Shown: positions 1 to 8,496, numbered from the stretch's first letter. The stretch: 63,782 nt of DNA from Nonomuraea ceibae (GCF_019396325.1 NZ_JAHKRO010000049.1:1-63782), one strand, 5' to 3'. Translations and numbers: made by a program. Notes: generated by a model from the letters alone, not told the origin.

Positions 1-21
1 TGCACCACGAGCTGACGTAGA

Positions 22-59
22 CCGCGCGGAGGCGGAGGCGTCCCCCCGCCTCCGCGCGG
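22..59. terminator. Perfect 14-bp hairpin, probable terminator of an upstream gene
   Basis: Arms at 22-35 and 46-59 are exact reverse complements, separated by a 10-nt loop. There is no T-tract, as is common for actinomycete terminators. The bases before it can be read as the last five codons and TAG stop (18-20) of a gene entering from the left (ending HHELT), but this tail is too short to identify. The hairpin would separate that gene from the LacI-controlled region that follows. Confidence 0.6.
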
Positions 60-74
60 CACCCCCCGGGCCCG

Positions 75-88
75 CTGATTCGTATCAG
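75..88. promoter_or_regulatory. LacI-type operator O1
   Basis: CTGATTCGTATCAG is an inverted repeat with a central CG and one mismatched pair. It matches two further sites at 550-561 and 619-630 with consensus TRATNCGNATYA. A central CG in a 12-14 bp palindrome is typical of LacI/GalR operators, and the LacI gene starts at 647. The assignment to that repressor is inferred from proximity and from the threefold repetition. Confidence 0.6.
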
Positions 89-121
89 CTCGATTGACGG
101 CCGCCACCCCGCCGGGCGAGC

Positions 122-580
122 GTGTGGCACCCGGTCGCCGGGACGGTCATCCAGTCGCCGAACGACGACGACCACGGCTGCTGGGCGACGGCCCTCCCCG
201 GCCGGCGGCCGGACGCCGACGGCGCCATGCCCGTGGAGTTCCTCGGCGGCAACCCCTACCGGCCGCGCCACCGCACACCGGACGCCTCGGTGGTCGCCGA
301 CGTGCGGATCACCGGCGGCCAGGTCCGCCGCTCGGTCCGCGCGGTCTCGGCGGCCGCGACCGCGGGCGGGCTGGAGCCGCGCCGCGCCGGGGGAGTGGTC
401 CGCTTCAGCTGGGGCGCGGCACGGCCGGCCGCGTTCGCCGTGACCTCGGTGGCCTGCCTGCGGGACGGCAGGCGGCGGCTGCACGTGCTGCGGGCGCCGC
501 ACGACGGCACGTTCGATGCCGCGATCACGTTCGACTGCTGGCCGCCTGCTAATCCGTATTACTCCCGCCCCGCCCCTTGA
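122..580 (+). CDS. Uncharacterised 152-aa ORF between two LacI operators, possibly frameshifted
   Basis: I do not recognise this protein. The frame from GTG 122 has the strong G/C third-position bias expected of a coding sequence here, so it is unlikely to be chance. There is no ribosome binding site before GTG 122. An alternative N-terminus from TTG 94 (LTAATPPGER...) has the same bias but runs in another frame up to about 123, as if one indel separated the two halves. The product has no signal peptide or membrane segment and looks beta-rich. It lies between operators at 75-88 and 550-561, so it may belong to the LacI regulon, or be a decayed remnant of a gene that did. Confidence 0.35.
   Translation: MWHPVAGTVIQSPNDDDHGCWATALPGRRPDADGAMPVEFLGGNPYRPRHRTPDASVVADVRITGGQVRRSVRAVSAAATAGGLEPRRAGGVVRFSWGAARPAAFAVTSVACLRDGRRRLHVLRAPHDGTFDAAITFDCWPPANPYYSRPAP
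550..561. promoter_or_regulatory. LacI-type operator O2
   Basis: TAATCCGTATTA is a 12-bp palindrome with one mismatched pair flanking the central CG. It lies just upstream of a TTGACG -35-like element (577-582). Its centre is 69 bp from that of operator O3, so the pair brackets the probable lacI promoter in a way that would allow looping. Confidence 0.65.
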
Positions 581-606
581 CGGTGACGAGACGCGTACCG
601 GACACT
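577..606 (+). promoter_or_regulatory. Probable promoter of the LacI/FAD/ABC operon
   Basis: TTGACG at 577-582 is followed after 18 nt by GACACT at 601-606, a weak -10 match. A start point near 613 would put operator O3 (619-630) immediately downstream and O2 upstream of the -35, a standard repression geometry. The -10 is poor, so the exact promoter is uncertain. Confidence 0.4.
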
Positions 607-618
607 CTCTTCCACTGC

Positions 619-630
619 TAATGCGCATTA
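619..630. promoter_or_regulatory. LacI-type operator O3 (perfect palindrome)
   Basis: TAATGCGCATTA is a perfect 12-bp palindrome, the best of the three related sites (75-88, 550-561, 619-630). It ends 16 nt before the lacI start codon, ahead of the ribosome binding site. This position predicts negative autoregulation of lacI and of the co-transcribed transport genes. Confidence 0.7.
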
Positions 631-646
631 CCTGAAGGAAGGTGAG

Positions 647-1642
647 ATGGGACGCATCACGCAGCGCGACATCGCCCGGCTCGCCGGCGTCAGCCAGACC
701 ACGGTCTCGCTGGTGCTCAACAACCGGCCGGGGGCCGAGACGAGGATCCCGGCCGAGACCCGGGACCGGGTGCTGCGCGTCATCAGGGAGACCGGCTACG
801 TGGCCGACCCGCTGGCCAGGCGGCTGGCGGCGGGCCGGAACCGGATCCTCGGCGTCTTCACCTACGAGCCGGTCTTCCCGAGCGCGACGGGCGACTTCTA
901 CCACCCGTTCCTCATCGGGATCGAGGAGTCGGCCGAGCAGGTGGGCTGCGACCTGCTGCTGCTGACCAGCGCCCCGCTGGTCGACGGCCGCAAGCGCATC
1001 TACCACCAGGACCACCGCCTGCGCCTGGCCGACGGCTGCGTCCTGCTCGGCCGCGAGCTCGACCGGGAGGAGCTGGCCAGGCTGGTCGCCGAGGGCTACC
1101 CGTTCGTCTCGGTGGGCCGCCGCGACGACGCGGGCGGCCCCGTCTCCTACGTCGGCGCCGACTACGGCAGCGTGGTGCGCGAGCTGGTGGAGGGGGCCCG
1201 CGGCCTGGGTCATGAGAAATTCGCGTACGTCGGGCACGGCGCCGGGGCCGAGTCGTTCGCCGACCGCCACCGCGGATTCCAGGAGGGGACGGCCGGGCTC
1301 CAGGCCGTCACCCTCCCTCCGGCGGACGCCGAGGACGCGCTCGGCACCGACGCCACCGCGATCTTCGTGGAGGAGTATGCCGACGGCGCGGTCATCCTCC
1401 AGGCGGCCAGGGCGCGCGGCCTGGCCGTGCCCGGGGACCTGTCGATCGTCACGCTCGGCGACCCCACCAGGCCCGCGCCGACCGACATCGACTTCACCGG
1501 CTTCCGCATCCCCCGTGCCGAGATGGGACGGCAGGCGGTGGAGGTCCTCACCGAACTCATCGAGGGCGGCAGCCCGGTCCAGCGGCTGCTCCCGTGCGAA
1601 CCCGTCAAGGGTCTGACCCTGGGAAGGAACAACGTTGCGTGA
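647..1642 (+). CDS. LacI-family transcriptional repressor
   Basis: A 331-aa DNA-binding repressor of sugar uptake. The N-terminal helix-turn-helix (ITQRDIARLAGVSQTTVS, about residues 4-21) is typical of the family, followed by a hinge and a periplasmic-binding-protein-like sensor domain. ATG 647 is preceded by GAAGGAAGGTGAG. The stop codon (1640-1642) lies inside the next gene, which starts at TTG 1635, so the repressor and the FAD oxidoreductase are translationally coupled. Three matching palindromes upstream point to autoregulation. The ligand is unknown but is presumably the substrate, or a metabolite, of the transporter encoded downstream. Confidence 0.93.
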   Translation: MGRITQRDIARLAGVSQTTVSLVLNNRPGAETRIPAETRDRVLRVIRETGYVADPLARRLAAGRNRILGVFTYEPVFPSATGDFYHPFLIGIEESAEQVGCDLLLLTSAPLVDGRKRIYHQDHRLRLADGCVLLGRELDREELARLVAEGYPFVSVGRRDDAGGPVSYVGADYGSVVRELVEGARGLGHEKFAYVGHGAGAESFADRHRGFQEGTAGLQAVTLPPADAEDALGTDATAIFVEEYADGAVILQAARARGLAVPGDLSIVTLGDPTRPAPTDIDFTGFRIPRAEMGRQAVEVLTELIEGGSPVQRLLPCEPVKGLTLGRNNVA

Positions 1643-3212
1643 GCTGAGCACCGAGGTGCTGGTCGTCGGAGGCGGCCTCGGGGGAGTGGCGGCGGCGCTC
1701 GCGGCGCTCCGAGCCGGACGGCGGGTGATCCTCACCGAGGAGCACGCCTGGCTGGGCGGGCAGCTGACCAGCCAGGCGGTGCCGCCGGACGAGCACACCT
1801 GGGTCGAGCAGTTCGGCGTCACGGCGAGCTACCGCGCGCTGCGCGACGGCATCCGCGACTACTACCGCCGCCACTTCCCCCTCACCGAGCCCGCGCGGGC
1901 CTGGCGTGAGCTCAACCCCGGCGCCGGCTGGGTGAGCCCGATCTGCCACGAGCCCCGGGTGGCGCTGGCCGTCATCGAGGCCATGCTCGCCCCCTACCGG
2001 GGCAGCGGGCGGCTCACCGTGCTCCAGCCGTGCACGCCGCTGGCGGCGGAGACCGACGGGGACCGCGTCCTTTCCGTACGGCTGCGCCACGAGGGGGACG
2101 AGGTCGTGGTGACCGCGCCCTACGTCCTGGACGCCACCGAGACCGGCGAGCTGCTGCCGCTGACCGGCACGGAGTACGTCACCGGCTTCGAGTCGCGCGA
2201 CGACACGGGCGAGCCGAGCGCCCCCGCCGAGGCGCAGCCGCTCAACATGCAGGCGATCTCCGTCTGCTTCGCGGTCGACCACATGGACGGTGACCACACC
2301 GTCGACCGGCCCGCCTCGTACGACTTCTGGCGCGACTTCGAGCTGCCCTTCTGGGGCGGCAAGCTGCTCGGCTGGCGCAGCCCGAACCCGCGCACGCTGG
2401 AGATCGGCGAGCGGAGCTTCACCCCCAACCCGGACGACGATCCGCTGCTGGTCCGTGCCGACCAGCGGCGCAACCCCGGCGACGGCAACCTGTGGACCTT
2501 CCGCAGGATCGCCGCCCGCCGCCTGTTCACCCCGGGCGCGTACGCCAGCGACATCTGCCTGGTCAACTGGCCGATGATCGACTACGTGCTCGGCCCGGCC
2601 TTCGACGTGCCCGACGCCGCGCAGCACGTGGCCGCCGCCCGCGAGCTGTCCCGTTCGGTCCTGTACTGGCTGCAGACCGAGGCCCCGCGGCCCGACGGCG
2701 GCACCGGCTGGCCGGGGCTGCGGCTGCGCGGCGACGTGACCGGCTCGGCCGACGGCCTGGCCCAGGCTCCCTACATCCGGGAGTCGCGCCGCATCCTGGC
2801 CGAGCACACCGTGGTCGAGCAGGACGTGGTCAAGGGCGCACGCTACGGTGATTCGGCCGGGATCGGGATGTACCGCATCGACCTGCACCCCTCGACCGGC
2901 GGCGACAACTACATCGACGTGCCGAGCGCGCCGTTCGAGATCCCGCTGGGCGCGCTCGTCCCGCGCCGGGTGGACAACCTCCTGCCCGCCGGCAAGAACC
3001 TCGGCACCACGCACATCACCAACGGCTGCTACCGGCTGCACCCCGTCGAGTGGAACATCGGCGAGGCCGCGGGCGCGCTGGCCGCCTTCTGCCTGGACAG
3101 CTCGGTGCCGCCGCGCGCCGTCCGGAACGATCCAGACCTGCTGGCCCGCTTCCAGGACCGCCTGGAGGCCCAGGGGATCGAACTGCACTGGCCGGATATT
3201 TCCGGTTATTAA
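1635..3212 (+). CDS. FAD-dependent oxidoreductase, FAD_oxidored (PF12831-like) family
   Basis: A 525-aa flavoenzyme. The N-terminal dinucleotide fold VLVVGGGLGGVAAALAAL (GxGxxG, residues about 9-26) ends in an acidic residue that would bind the FAD ribose. LGGQ, about 20 residues further on, is also typical of this family. There is no signal peptide, so it acts in the cytoplasm. Start TTG 1635 follows GGGAAGGAAC and overlaps the lacI stop by 8 bp; the next gene begins 21 bp downstream. The family is common in bacterial sugar-use loci but few members have known substrates. Because it sits inside a binding-protein/permease operon, I infer oxidation of an imported carbohydrate or glycoside. A related but longer enzyme lies at 58928-61120. 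Confidence 0.85.
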   Translation: MRELSTEVLVVGGGLGGVAAALAALRAGRRVILTEEHAWLGGQLTSQAVPPDEHTWVEQFGVTASYRALRDGIRDYYRRHFPLTEPARAWRELNPGAGWVSPICHEPRVALAVIEAMLAPYRGSGRLTVLQPCTPLAAETDGDRVLSVRLRHEGDEVVVTAPYVLDATETGELLPLTGTEYVTGFESRDDTGEPSAPAEAQPLNMQAISVCFAVDHMDGDHTVDRPASYDFWRDFELPFWGGKLLGWRSPNPRTLEIGERSFTPNPDDDPLLVRADQRRNPGDGNLWTFRRIAARRLFTPGAYASDICLVNWPMIDYVLGPAFDVPDAAQHVAAARELSRSVLYWLQTEAPRPDGGTGWPGLRLRGDVTGSADGLAQAPYIRESRRILAEHTVVEQDVVKGARYGDSAGIGMYRIDLHPSTGGDNYIDVPSAPFEIPLGALVPRRVDNLLPAGKNLGTTHITNGCYRLHPVEWNIGEAAGALAAFCLDSSVPPRAVRNDPDLLARFQDRLEAQGIELHWPDISGY

Positions 3213-3233
3213 CCCCCCGCAAGGAGTAACGAC

Positions 3234-4466
3234 ATGCGCACAAAGGTGACCGCGCTCGGGCTGGCGGGCACGCTGGCCCTCGCGGCCTGCGGATCCTCCG
3301 CCGAGCCGCAGGGCGGCCCCGTCACGCTGCGAATGACGATCTGGACCGGCAACGAGGCCCACCTCAAGCTGTTCGGCGACATCGCGGCCGCGTACCGGAA
3401 GACCCACCCGGACGTCACGGTGAAGTACGACACCCTTCCGGTGGAGACCTACACGACCACGCTCACCACCCAGATCGCCGGCGGCAACACCCCGGACCTG
3501 GCGTGGATCTTCGAGAACTCGGCCCCCGACTTCGTCGGCTCCGGCGCGCTGGTCCCGCTGGACACCCTGGTCAAGCCCGAGGAGCTCGCGCCCAGCACCA
3601 CCAGGCTGTGGCAGAAGGACGGCGCCCTGTACGCCTACCCGTTCTCCACCTCGCCCTTCGGCGTCTTCGTCAACACCGACCTGCTCAAGAAGGCCGGGCA
3701 GAGCGTGCCGGCCAAGGGCTGGACGTGGGAGGAGGCCGTCAAGATCGCCTCGGCCGTGCAGGAGAAGACCGGCAAGGCCGGCCTGGTCGTGCGCGACTTC
3801 GACTACAAGGGCTGGGACAACCTGGCCGCCGTCTGGGGCGGCTGGGGCGCCGAGGCGTGGAGCGAGGACGGCAGGACCTGCGGTTTCGACAAGCCCGAGA
3901 TGATCGAGGCGATGGGCTTCCTGCACAAGGCGATCTTCACCGGCAAGGCCATGCCCGCCCCCGGCACCACCGCCGACTTCTTCGCCGGCGAGGCCGGGAT
4001 GACGATCACCCAGATCTCCCGCGCCTCCCTGCTCCAGGACGGCGCCTTCGGCTGGGACCTGGTGACGCTGCCCACCGGGCCGAAGGGCGCGTACAGCGTG
4101 ATCGGCCAGGCCGGCATCGGCGTGCTCAAGAAGTCCAGGAACGCCGAGGCCGCCGCCGACTTCCTGGCCTTCTTCACCAACCCGGAGAACTCCGCCAAGC
4201 TCGCCCAGTACTTCCCTCCGCCCCGGCAGCCGCTGCTGACCGCGGACTCGCTCGCGAAGAGCAACCCGCTGCTCAAGCCGGAACAGCTCCAGGACGTCGT
4301 GGTCGACGGCATCGCCGCCGGCCGCGTCAAGCCCAGCCACACCGGGCAGGCCGAGCTGAGCCAGGCCGTACGCGCCGGGCTGGACCAGCTGTGGCAGCCG
4401 GACGCCGACGTGGCGACCGTGATGAAGGGCGTCTGCGCCGCCATCCAGCCGATGCTGGCCAAGTGA
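3234..4466 (+). CDS. ABC transporter sugar-binding lipoprotein
   Basis: A 410-aa extracellular solute-binding protein of the MalE-like family 1. The lipoprotein signal peptide ends in the lipobox LAAC (residue 19 is Cys), so the mature protein is diacylglyceryl-anchored outside the membrane. The body has the typical pattern from VTLRMTIWTGNEAHLKLF through PDLAWIFENSAPDF. The start is set by AAGGAG about 8 nt before ATG 3234. The stop overlaps the next start by one base (TGATG). It receives the substrate for the two permeases that follow. Confidence 0.92.
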   Translation: MRTKVTALGLAGTLALAACGSSAEPQGGPVTLRMTIWTGNEAHLKLFGDIAAAYRKTHPDVTVKYDTLPVETYTTTLTTQIAGGNTPDLAWIFENSAPDFVGSGALVPLDTLVKPEELAPSTTRLWQKDGALYAYPFSTSPFGVFVNTDLLKKAGQSVPAKGWTWEEAVKIASAVQEKTGKAGLVVRDFDYKGWDNLAAVWGGWGAEAWSEDGRTCGFDKPEMIEAMGFLHKAIFTGKAMPAPGTTADFFAGEAGMTITQISRASLLQDGAFGWDLVTLPTGPKGAYSVIGQAGIGVLKKSRNAEAAADFLAFFTNPENSAKLAQYFPPPRQPLLTADSLAKSNPLLKPEQLQDVVVDGIAAGRVKPSHTGQAELSQAVRAGLDQLWQPDADVATVMKGVCAAIQPMLAK

Positions 4467-5377
4467 TGGCGCTGTCCGTGACCCGCCGGGCGGGCTGGTG
4501 GACCGCCCGGCGGCGCGACCACCTGCTCGGCTACCTCTTCATCGGGCCGCAGCTCGCGGGCAGCCTGCTCTTCGTCTTCCTGCCGCTCGGGCTCGTCCTC
4601 ACCTACAGCCTCAACGAGTGGAACGTGTTGGCGGACACGTTCACCTTCGTCGGCGCCGACAACTACCGGCGGCTGCTGAACGACCCGAACATGGCGTCGG
4701 TGCTGACGGCCACCGGGCTCTTCTCCGTGGGGCTGGTCGTCCTCAACCTCGCGCTGGCGCTGCTGCTGGCCGTCCTGCTCAACCAGCGGCTGCGCGGCAC
4801 CACGGTGTTCAGGACGCTGTTCTTCTCCCCGGTGGTCGTCTCGCTCGTGGCCTGGACGATCGTGTGGGGGTTCCTGCTGCAGAACAACGGCGGCATCAAC
4901 GCGATCCTGGCCGCCGCCGGCATCGAGGGGCCCAACTGGCTGCGCTCCGGCTCGTGGGCGACGGTCTCGGTGATCGTGGTCCAGGTGTTCAAGAACGTCG
5001 GGCTCAACATGGTGCTCTTCCTGGCGGCGCTGCAGGGCGTGCCGAAGGACCTGTACGAGGCGGCCCGGCTGGACGGCGCCTCGGCGTGGACCCGGTTCCG
5101 GCGGATCACGCTGCCGATGATCAGCCCGACCGTGCTGCTCACCTCGATCATCACGGTCGCCGGGTCGCTGCAGGTGTTCGCCCAGATCGCGGTGCTCACC
5201 CAGGGCGGCCCCGGCACCTCGACCACCGTGCTCGTCTACTACCTGTACCAGCAGGCCTTCCAGTTCCACCACTTCGGCTACGGGGCCACGCTGTCGGTGC
5301 TGCTGTTCGTGATCGTGCTCGCCCTCACCCTGCTGCAGTGGCGCATGCGCAGGAGGTGGGTGTTCCATGAGGCGTAA
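4466..5377 (+). CDS. Carbohydrate ABC transporter permease (MalF-like)
   Basis: A 303-aa inner-membrane permease with six predicted helices, starting LLGYLFIGPQLAGSLLFVF. The cytoplasmic EAA loop that docks the ATPase is visible as YEAARLDGASAWTRFRRITL. ATG 4466 overlaps the TGA of the binding-protein gene by one base. It pairs with the permease at 5367. No ATPase gene accompanies them. Confidence 0.93.
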   Translation: MALSVTRRAGWWTARRRDHLLGYLFIGPQLAGSLLFVFLPLGLVLTYSLNEWNVLADTFTFVGADNYRRLLNDPNMASVLTATGLFSVGLVVLNLALALLLAVLLNQRLRGTTVFRTLFFSPVVVSLVAWTIVWGFLLQNNGGINAILAAAGIEGPNWLRSGSWATVSVIVVQVFKNVGLNMVLFLAALQGVPKDLYEAARLDGASAWTRFRRITLPMISPTVLLTSIITVAGSLQVFAQIAVLTQGGPGTSTTVLVYYLYQQAFQFHHFGYGATLSVLLFVIVLALTLLQWRMRRRWVFHEA

Positions 5378-6191
5378 GACCCTGCTGTACGGGCTGCTGT
5401 GCGTGCTGTGCGTGCCGTTCGTCTTCCCGACCTGGTGGATGGCCACCTCGTCGCTGAAGCCGGTGAGCGAGATCTTCGCCTTCCCGCCCTCGCTGTGGCC
5501 GGGGCGGCCGACGCTGGAGGCCTACCGGCAGGTCTTCGAGCTGCAGCCGTTCGCGCAGCAGTACTGGAACAGCCTCTACATCGCCGCGGTCGTCACGGCC
5601 GGCACGCTGGTGGTCTCCGCACTGGCCGGCTACGCCTTCGCCCGCATCCGCTTCCGCGGGTCGAACGTGCTGTTCGTGATCGTGCTGACCGGCCTGCTCA
5701 TCCCGAGCGAGGTCACGATCGTGCCGCTGTTCCAGCTCTTCCACGGCTGGGGGCTGACCGACACGCACTGGCCGCTGGTCCTGGTGCCGATGCTGGGCGC
5801 ACCGAGCGTGCTCGCCACCTTCATCATGCGGCAGTTCTTCCTGGTGCTGCCCCGCGAGCTGGAGGAGGCCGCGGCCGTCGACGGCCTGGGGCGGTTCGTC
5901 ACGTTCGTGCGCATCGGGCTCCCGCTGGCCCGCCCCGCCCTCGGGGCCGTGGCCATCTTCACCTTCCTGCACAGCTGGAACCTCTACCTGGAGCCGATCG
6001 TGTTCCTCTCCAGCCCGGAGAAGTTCACGCTGCCCCAGGCGCTGACGCAGTTCGTCGACGCCTACGGCGGCCCCATGTGGAACGTCCAGCTCGCCGCCGC
6101 CTCCATGACGGCGCTGCCGGTGCTGGTGGTGTTCGTCCTGGCGCAGAAGCAGTTCGTCGAGGGCCTGGCCCACACCGGGCTGAAGGGGTGA
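5367..6191 (+). CDS. Carbohydrate ABC transporter permease (MalG-like)
   Basis: A 274-aa partner permease of the CUT1 class. It has a membrane-spanning N-terminus and the EAA loop LEEAAAVDGLGRFVTFVRI. It starts at ATG 5367, 11 bp inside the preceding permease gene, and ends LAHTGLKG, the usual ending of MalG-type proteins. It is the last gene of the operon. The gap to the convergent lgt gene is only 25 bp and shows no clear terminator. Confidence 0.93.
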   Translation: MRRKTLLYGLLCVLCVPFVFPTWWMATSSLKPVSEIFAFPPSLWPGRPTLEAYRQVFELQPFAQQYWNSLYIAAVVTAGTLVVSALAGYAFARIRFRGSNVLFVIVLTGLLIPSEVTIVPLFQLFHGWGLTDTHWPLVLVPMLGAPSVLATFIMRQFFLVLPRELEEAAAVDGLGRFVTFVRIGLPLARPALGAVAIFTFLHSWNLYLEPIVFLSSPEKFTLPQALTQFVDAYGGPMWNVQLAAASMTALPVLVVFVLAQKQFVEGLAHTGLKG

Positions 6192-6216
6192 GGGGCGCTC
6201 CCGGGCCGCCGGAGGC

Positions 6217-7041
6217 TCAGGCCGCCTTGGCGGCGGCCCTGTCGCGGGTCGCCCAGAGGTAGACGAGCGCGCCGGCGAACAGCGCGATCGAGGTCCACTG
6301 GTTGATCCGCAGCCCCAGGAGCGTCACCGCGTGGTCGACCCCGCCCACCGGGTCGATGCGCAGCCCCTCGATCCAGAACCGCCCCAGCGTGTAACCGGCC
6401 ACGTAGAGGGCGAACAGCCGCCCCGGGCGCGGCGCGAACCGCCTGCCGGCGTAGAGGAGGGCGAAGCCGAGCGCCAGGCTCCACAGCGACTCGTACAGGA
6501 ACGTCGGATGGTAGAGGACGCCCGGCTCGCCGCCGTGTGCCCGGTCGATCTCCAGGCCCCACGGCAGCGTGGTCGGCGAGCCGTACAGCTCCTGGTTGAA
6601 CCAGTTGCCCCAGCGCGCGATCGCCTGCCCGAACGCGATGCCGGGCGCGACCGTGTCGGCCACCTCGCCGAGGGACAGCCCCCGGCGGCGGCAGGCCAGC
6701 CACACGCCCACGCCGCCCAGCGCGACCGCGCCCCAGATGCTGAGCCCGCCCTCCCAGATGAACAGCGCCTGGTAGGGCTCCTTGATCGCGCGCTCGCCGA
6801 AGTACGTCTGCCAGTCGGTGATGACGTGGTAGAGGCGCGCGCCGACCAGGCCGAAGATCACCCCGGGGAACGCGATGTCGCCGATGACGCCCTTCTCGCC
6901 GCCCCGGGCGCGCCAGCGCCGCTCGCTCAGCCAGATGCCGAACGCGATCGCGACGATGAAGCACAGCGCGTACGCCCGGATCGGGAGGAATCCGAGATGC
7001 CAGACCGCTTCGGGAGGGCTGGGGATCGAGGCGAGGGCCAT
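6217..7041 (-). CDS. lgt: Prolipoprotein diacylglyceryl transferase
   Basis: A 274-aa membrane enzyme that transfers diacylglycerol from phosphatidylglycerol to the lipobox cysteine of prolipoproteins. The signature region is clear: ARWGNWFNQELYG contains the conserved Arg and Asn, and GRFWIEGLRID supplies the late Arg/Glu pair. At the position of the E. coli essential His the sequence is LSIWGA, which I recall as usual for actinobacterial forms. Seven hydrophobic segments fit the family topology. It is convergent with the lipoprotein-containing ABC operon. It is not beside trp genes, where actinobacterial lgt often lies, so it may be a second copy in this genome. Confidence 0.92.
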   Translation of the reverse strand: MALASIPSPPEAVWHLGFLPIRAYALCFIVAIAFGIWLSERRWRARGGEKGVIGDIAFPGVIFGLVGARLYHVITDWQTYFGERAIKEPYQALFIWEGGLSIWGAVALGGVGVWLACRRRGLSLGEVADTVAPGIAFGQAIARWGNWFNQELYGSPTTLPWGLEIDRAHGGEPGVLYHPTFLYESLWSLALGFALLYAGRRFAPRPGRLFALYVAGYTLGRFWIEGLRIDPVGGVDHAVTLLGLRINQWTSIALFAGALVYLWATRDRAAAKAA

Positions 7042-7086
7042 GCGGGTGAGGCTAGCCCACGCGGGGGTACCTCAGGCAGGCCCGCT

Positions 7087-8496
7087 TCACGCGCGGTTCA
7101 CGGTGCGCGGCAGCAGCGCGAGCAGCGCCACGAGGACGAGGGCGGCCGGCGCGCCCCAGAACAGCACCTCCGGGACGGCGGCGGCGGTCGCCCGCGGGCC
7201 CGGGGGCCGCCCCTGGAGCTCGCGGGCCAGGACGCTGCCGAAGACGGACACGCCCAGCGACAGCCCCAGCCCGCGGACCGACACCACGGCCGACGTGGTC
7301 GCGGCCAGGTCCGCCGGAGAGGCCGCGTTCTGCGCGACGACCACGAGGTTCTGCATCAGCAGCCCGAAGCCGACGCCCAGCACGCCGAGGACCACGGCCA
7401 GCAGCACGTACGGAGTGCCGGGCCGGAGCAGGCTCAGCAGCCCGAACCCCGCCGCCGCGATCAGCGCGCCGGCGAGCAGGTACGGCCGGAACCGGCCGCT
7501 CGCGCCGATCCGGGCCCCGGCCAGCGAGGAGACCGCCATGAACGTCAGCACGTACGGGTTCAGCGCCAGCCCCGCCTGCGTCGCGCCCATCCCGTACGCG
7601 GCCTGCAGGTACGTCGGCAGGTAGACGGTCGAGCCGCCGAGCAGCGCGCCGAGCAGCGCGGTCGCGGGCAGCGCGACCCGCAGCACGGGATCGGCGAACA
7701 GCCGGGGCGGCAGCAGCGGGTCGGCCGCGCGACGCTCCCGCCACACGAACAGCGCGCCCAGCGCCACCACGGCCGCCGCCAGCGTGAGGATCACGCCGGA
7801 GTCCCACGCGTACGCGCGGCCGCCCCACTCGGCCACCAGCAGCAGGCTCACCATCGCGCCGGCGACCAGCACGGCCCCGGCCAGGTCGACGCGGCCGTTC
7901 CCGCCGGTCCTGGGCAGCCGCAGCGCGAACGCGGCCAGCGCGACGGCGAGCAGGCCGAGCGGCAGGTTGACGTAGAAGATCCACCGCCACCCCCACGCGT
8001 CCGTGATCGCGCCGCCCGCGAGCGGCCCGCCCACGCTGGCCAGCGCGAAGACGCCGCCGGTGAACCCCTGAACCCGGCTGCGCAGCCGGGCCGGGTACAG
8101 CTCCGACAGCGCGATCGTCGGCAGCACGAACAGCGCCCCCGCCCCGGCGCCCTGGAACGTCCTGGCGGCGATCAGCTCGGGCATCGTCCGCGCCAAGCCG
8201 CACAGCGCCGAGCCCGTGACGAAGATCGCGACCCCCGTCACGAACACCGCGCGGCGGCCGAACCGGTCGCTGAGCCGCCCGTACAGCGCGCCCGTCGCGG
8301 TCGAGGTCAGCACGTACGCGGTGACGATCCAGCCGATCGCGTCCAGGCCGCCCAGGTCGGCCGCGATGTCGGGCAGCGCGACCGCCACCACGGTCTGGTC
8401 CAGGATCGACAGCAGCATGCCGATGAGCAGCCCGGCAGTGGCGAGCGGCACGTTGCCGCCGCGCGTCACCGCCGGGGCGACGTCCGTGCGCGTCAT
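7087..8496 (-). CDS. MFS drug exporter, DHA2 (EmrB/QacA) family
   Basis: A 469-aa proton-driven exporter with about 14 membrane helices. Motif A is visible as GRLSDRFGRR in the first cytoplasmic loop, and the first helix has the DQTVVAVALPDI signature of DHA2 proteins. The start ATG (8494-8496) overlaps the stop of the upstream flavoenzyme gene as ATGA, so the two are translationally coupled. The open frame continues far upstream, but that part is antisense to other genes and is not coding. Likely role: export of a toxic compound or metabolite, controlled by the divergent XRE-cupin regulator. Confidence 0.9.
   Translation of the reverse strand: MTRTDVAPAVTRGGNVPLATAGLLIGMLLSILDQTVVAVALPDIAADLGGLDAIGWIVTAYVLTSTATGALYGRLSDRFGRRAVFVTGVAIFVTGSALCGLARTMPELIAARTFQGAGAGALFVLPTIALSELYPARLRSRVQGFTGGVFALASVGGPLAGGAITDAWGWRWIFYVNLPLGLLAVALAAFALRLPRTGGNGRVDLAGAVLVAGAMVSLLLVAEWGGRAYAWDSGVILTLAAAVVALGALFVWRERRAADPLLPPRLFADPVLRVALPATALLGALLGGSTVYLPTYLQAAYGMGATQAGLALNPYVLTFMAVSSLAGARIGASGRFRPYLLAGALIAAAGFGLLSLLRPGTPYVLLAVVLGVLGVGFGLLMQNLVVVAQNAASPADLAATTSAVVSVRGLGLSLGVSVFGSVLARELQGRPPGPRATAAAVPEVLFWGAPAALVLVALLALLPRTVNRA

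Noticed and set aside
1605..4340. A 911-codon open frame on the minus strand
   Set aside because: It is antisense to lacI, the FAD enzyme and the binding protein, whose domains are clear; the translation is low-complexity Arg/Gly/Ala, a by-product of high GC.
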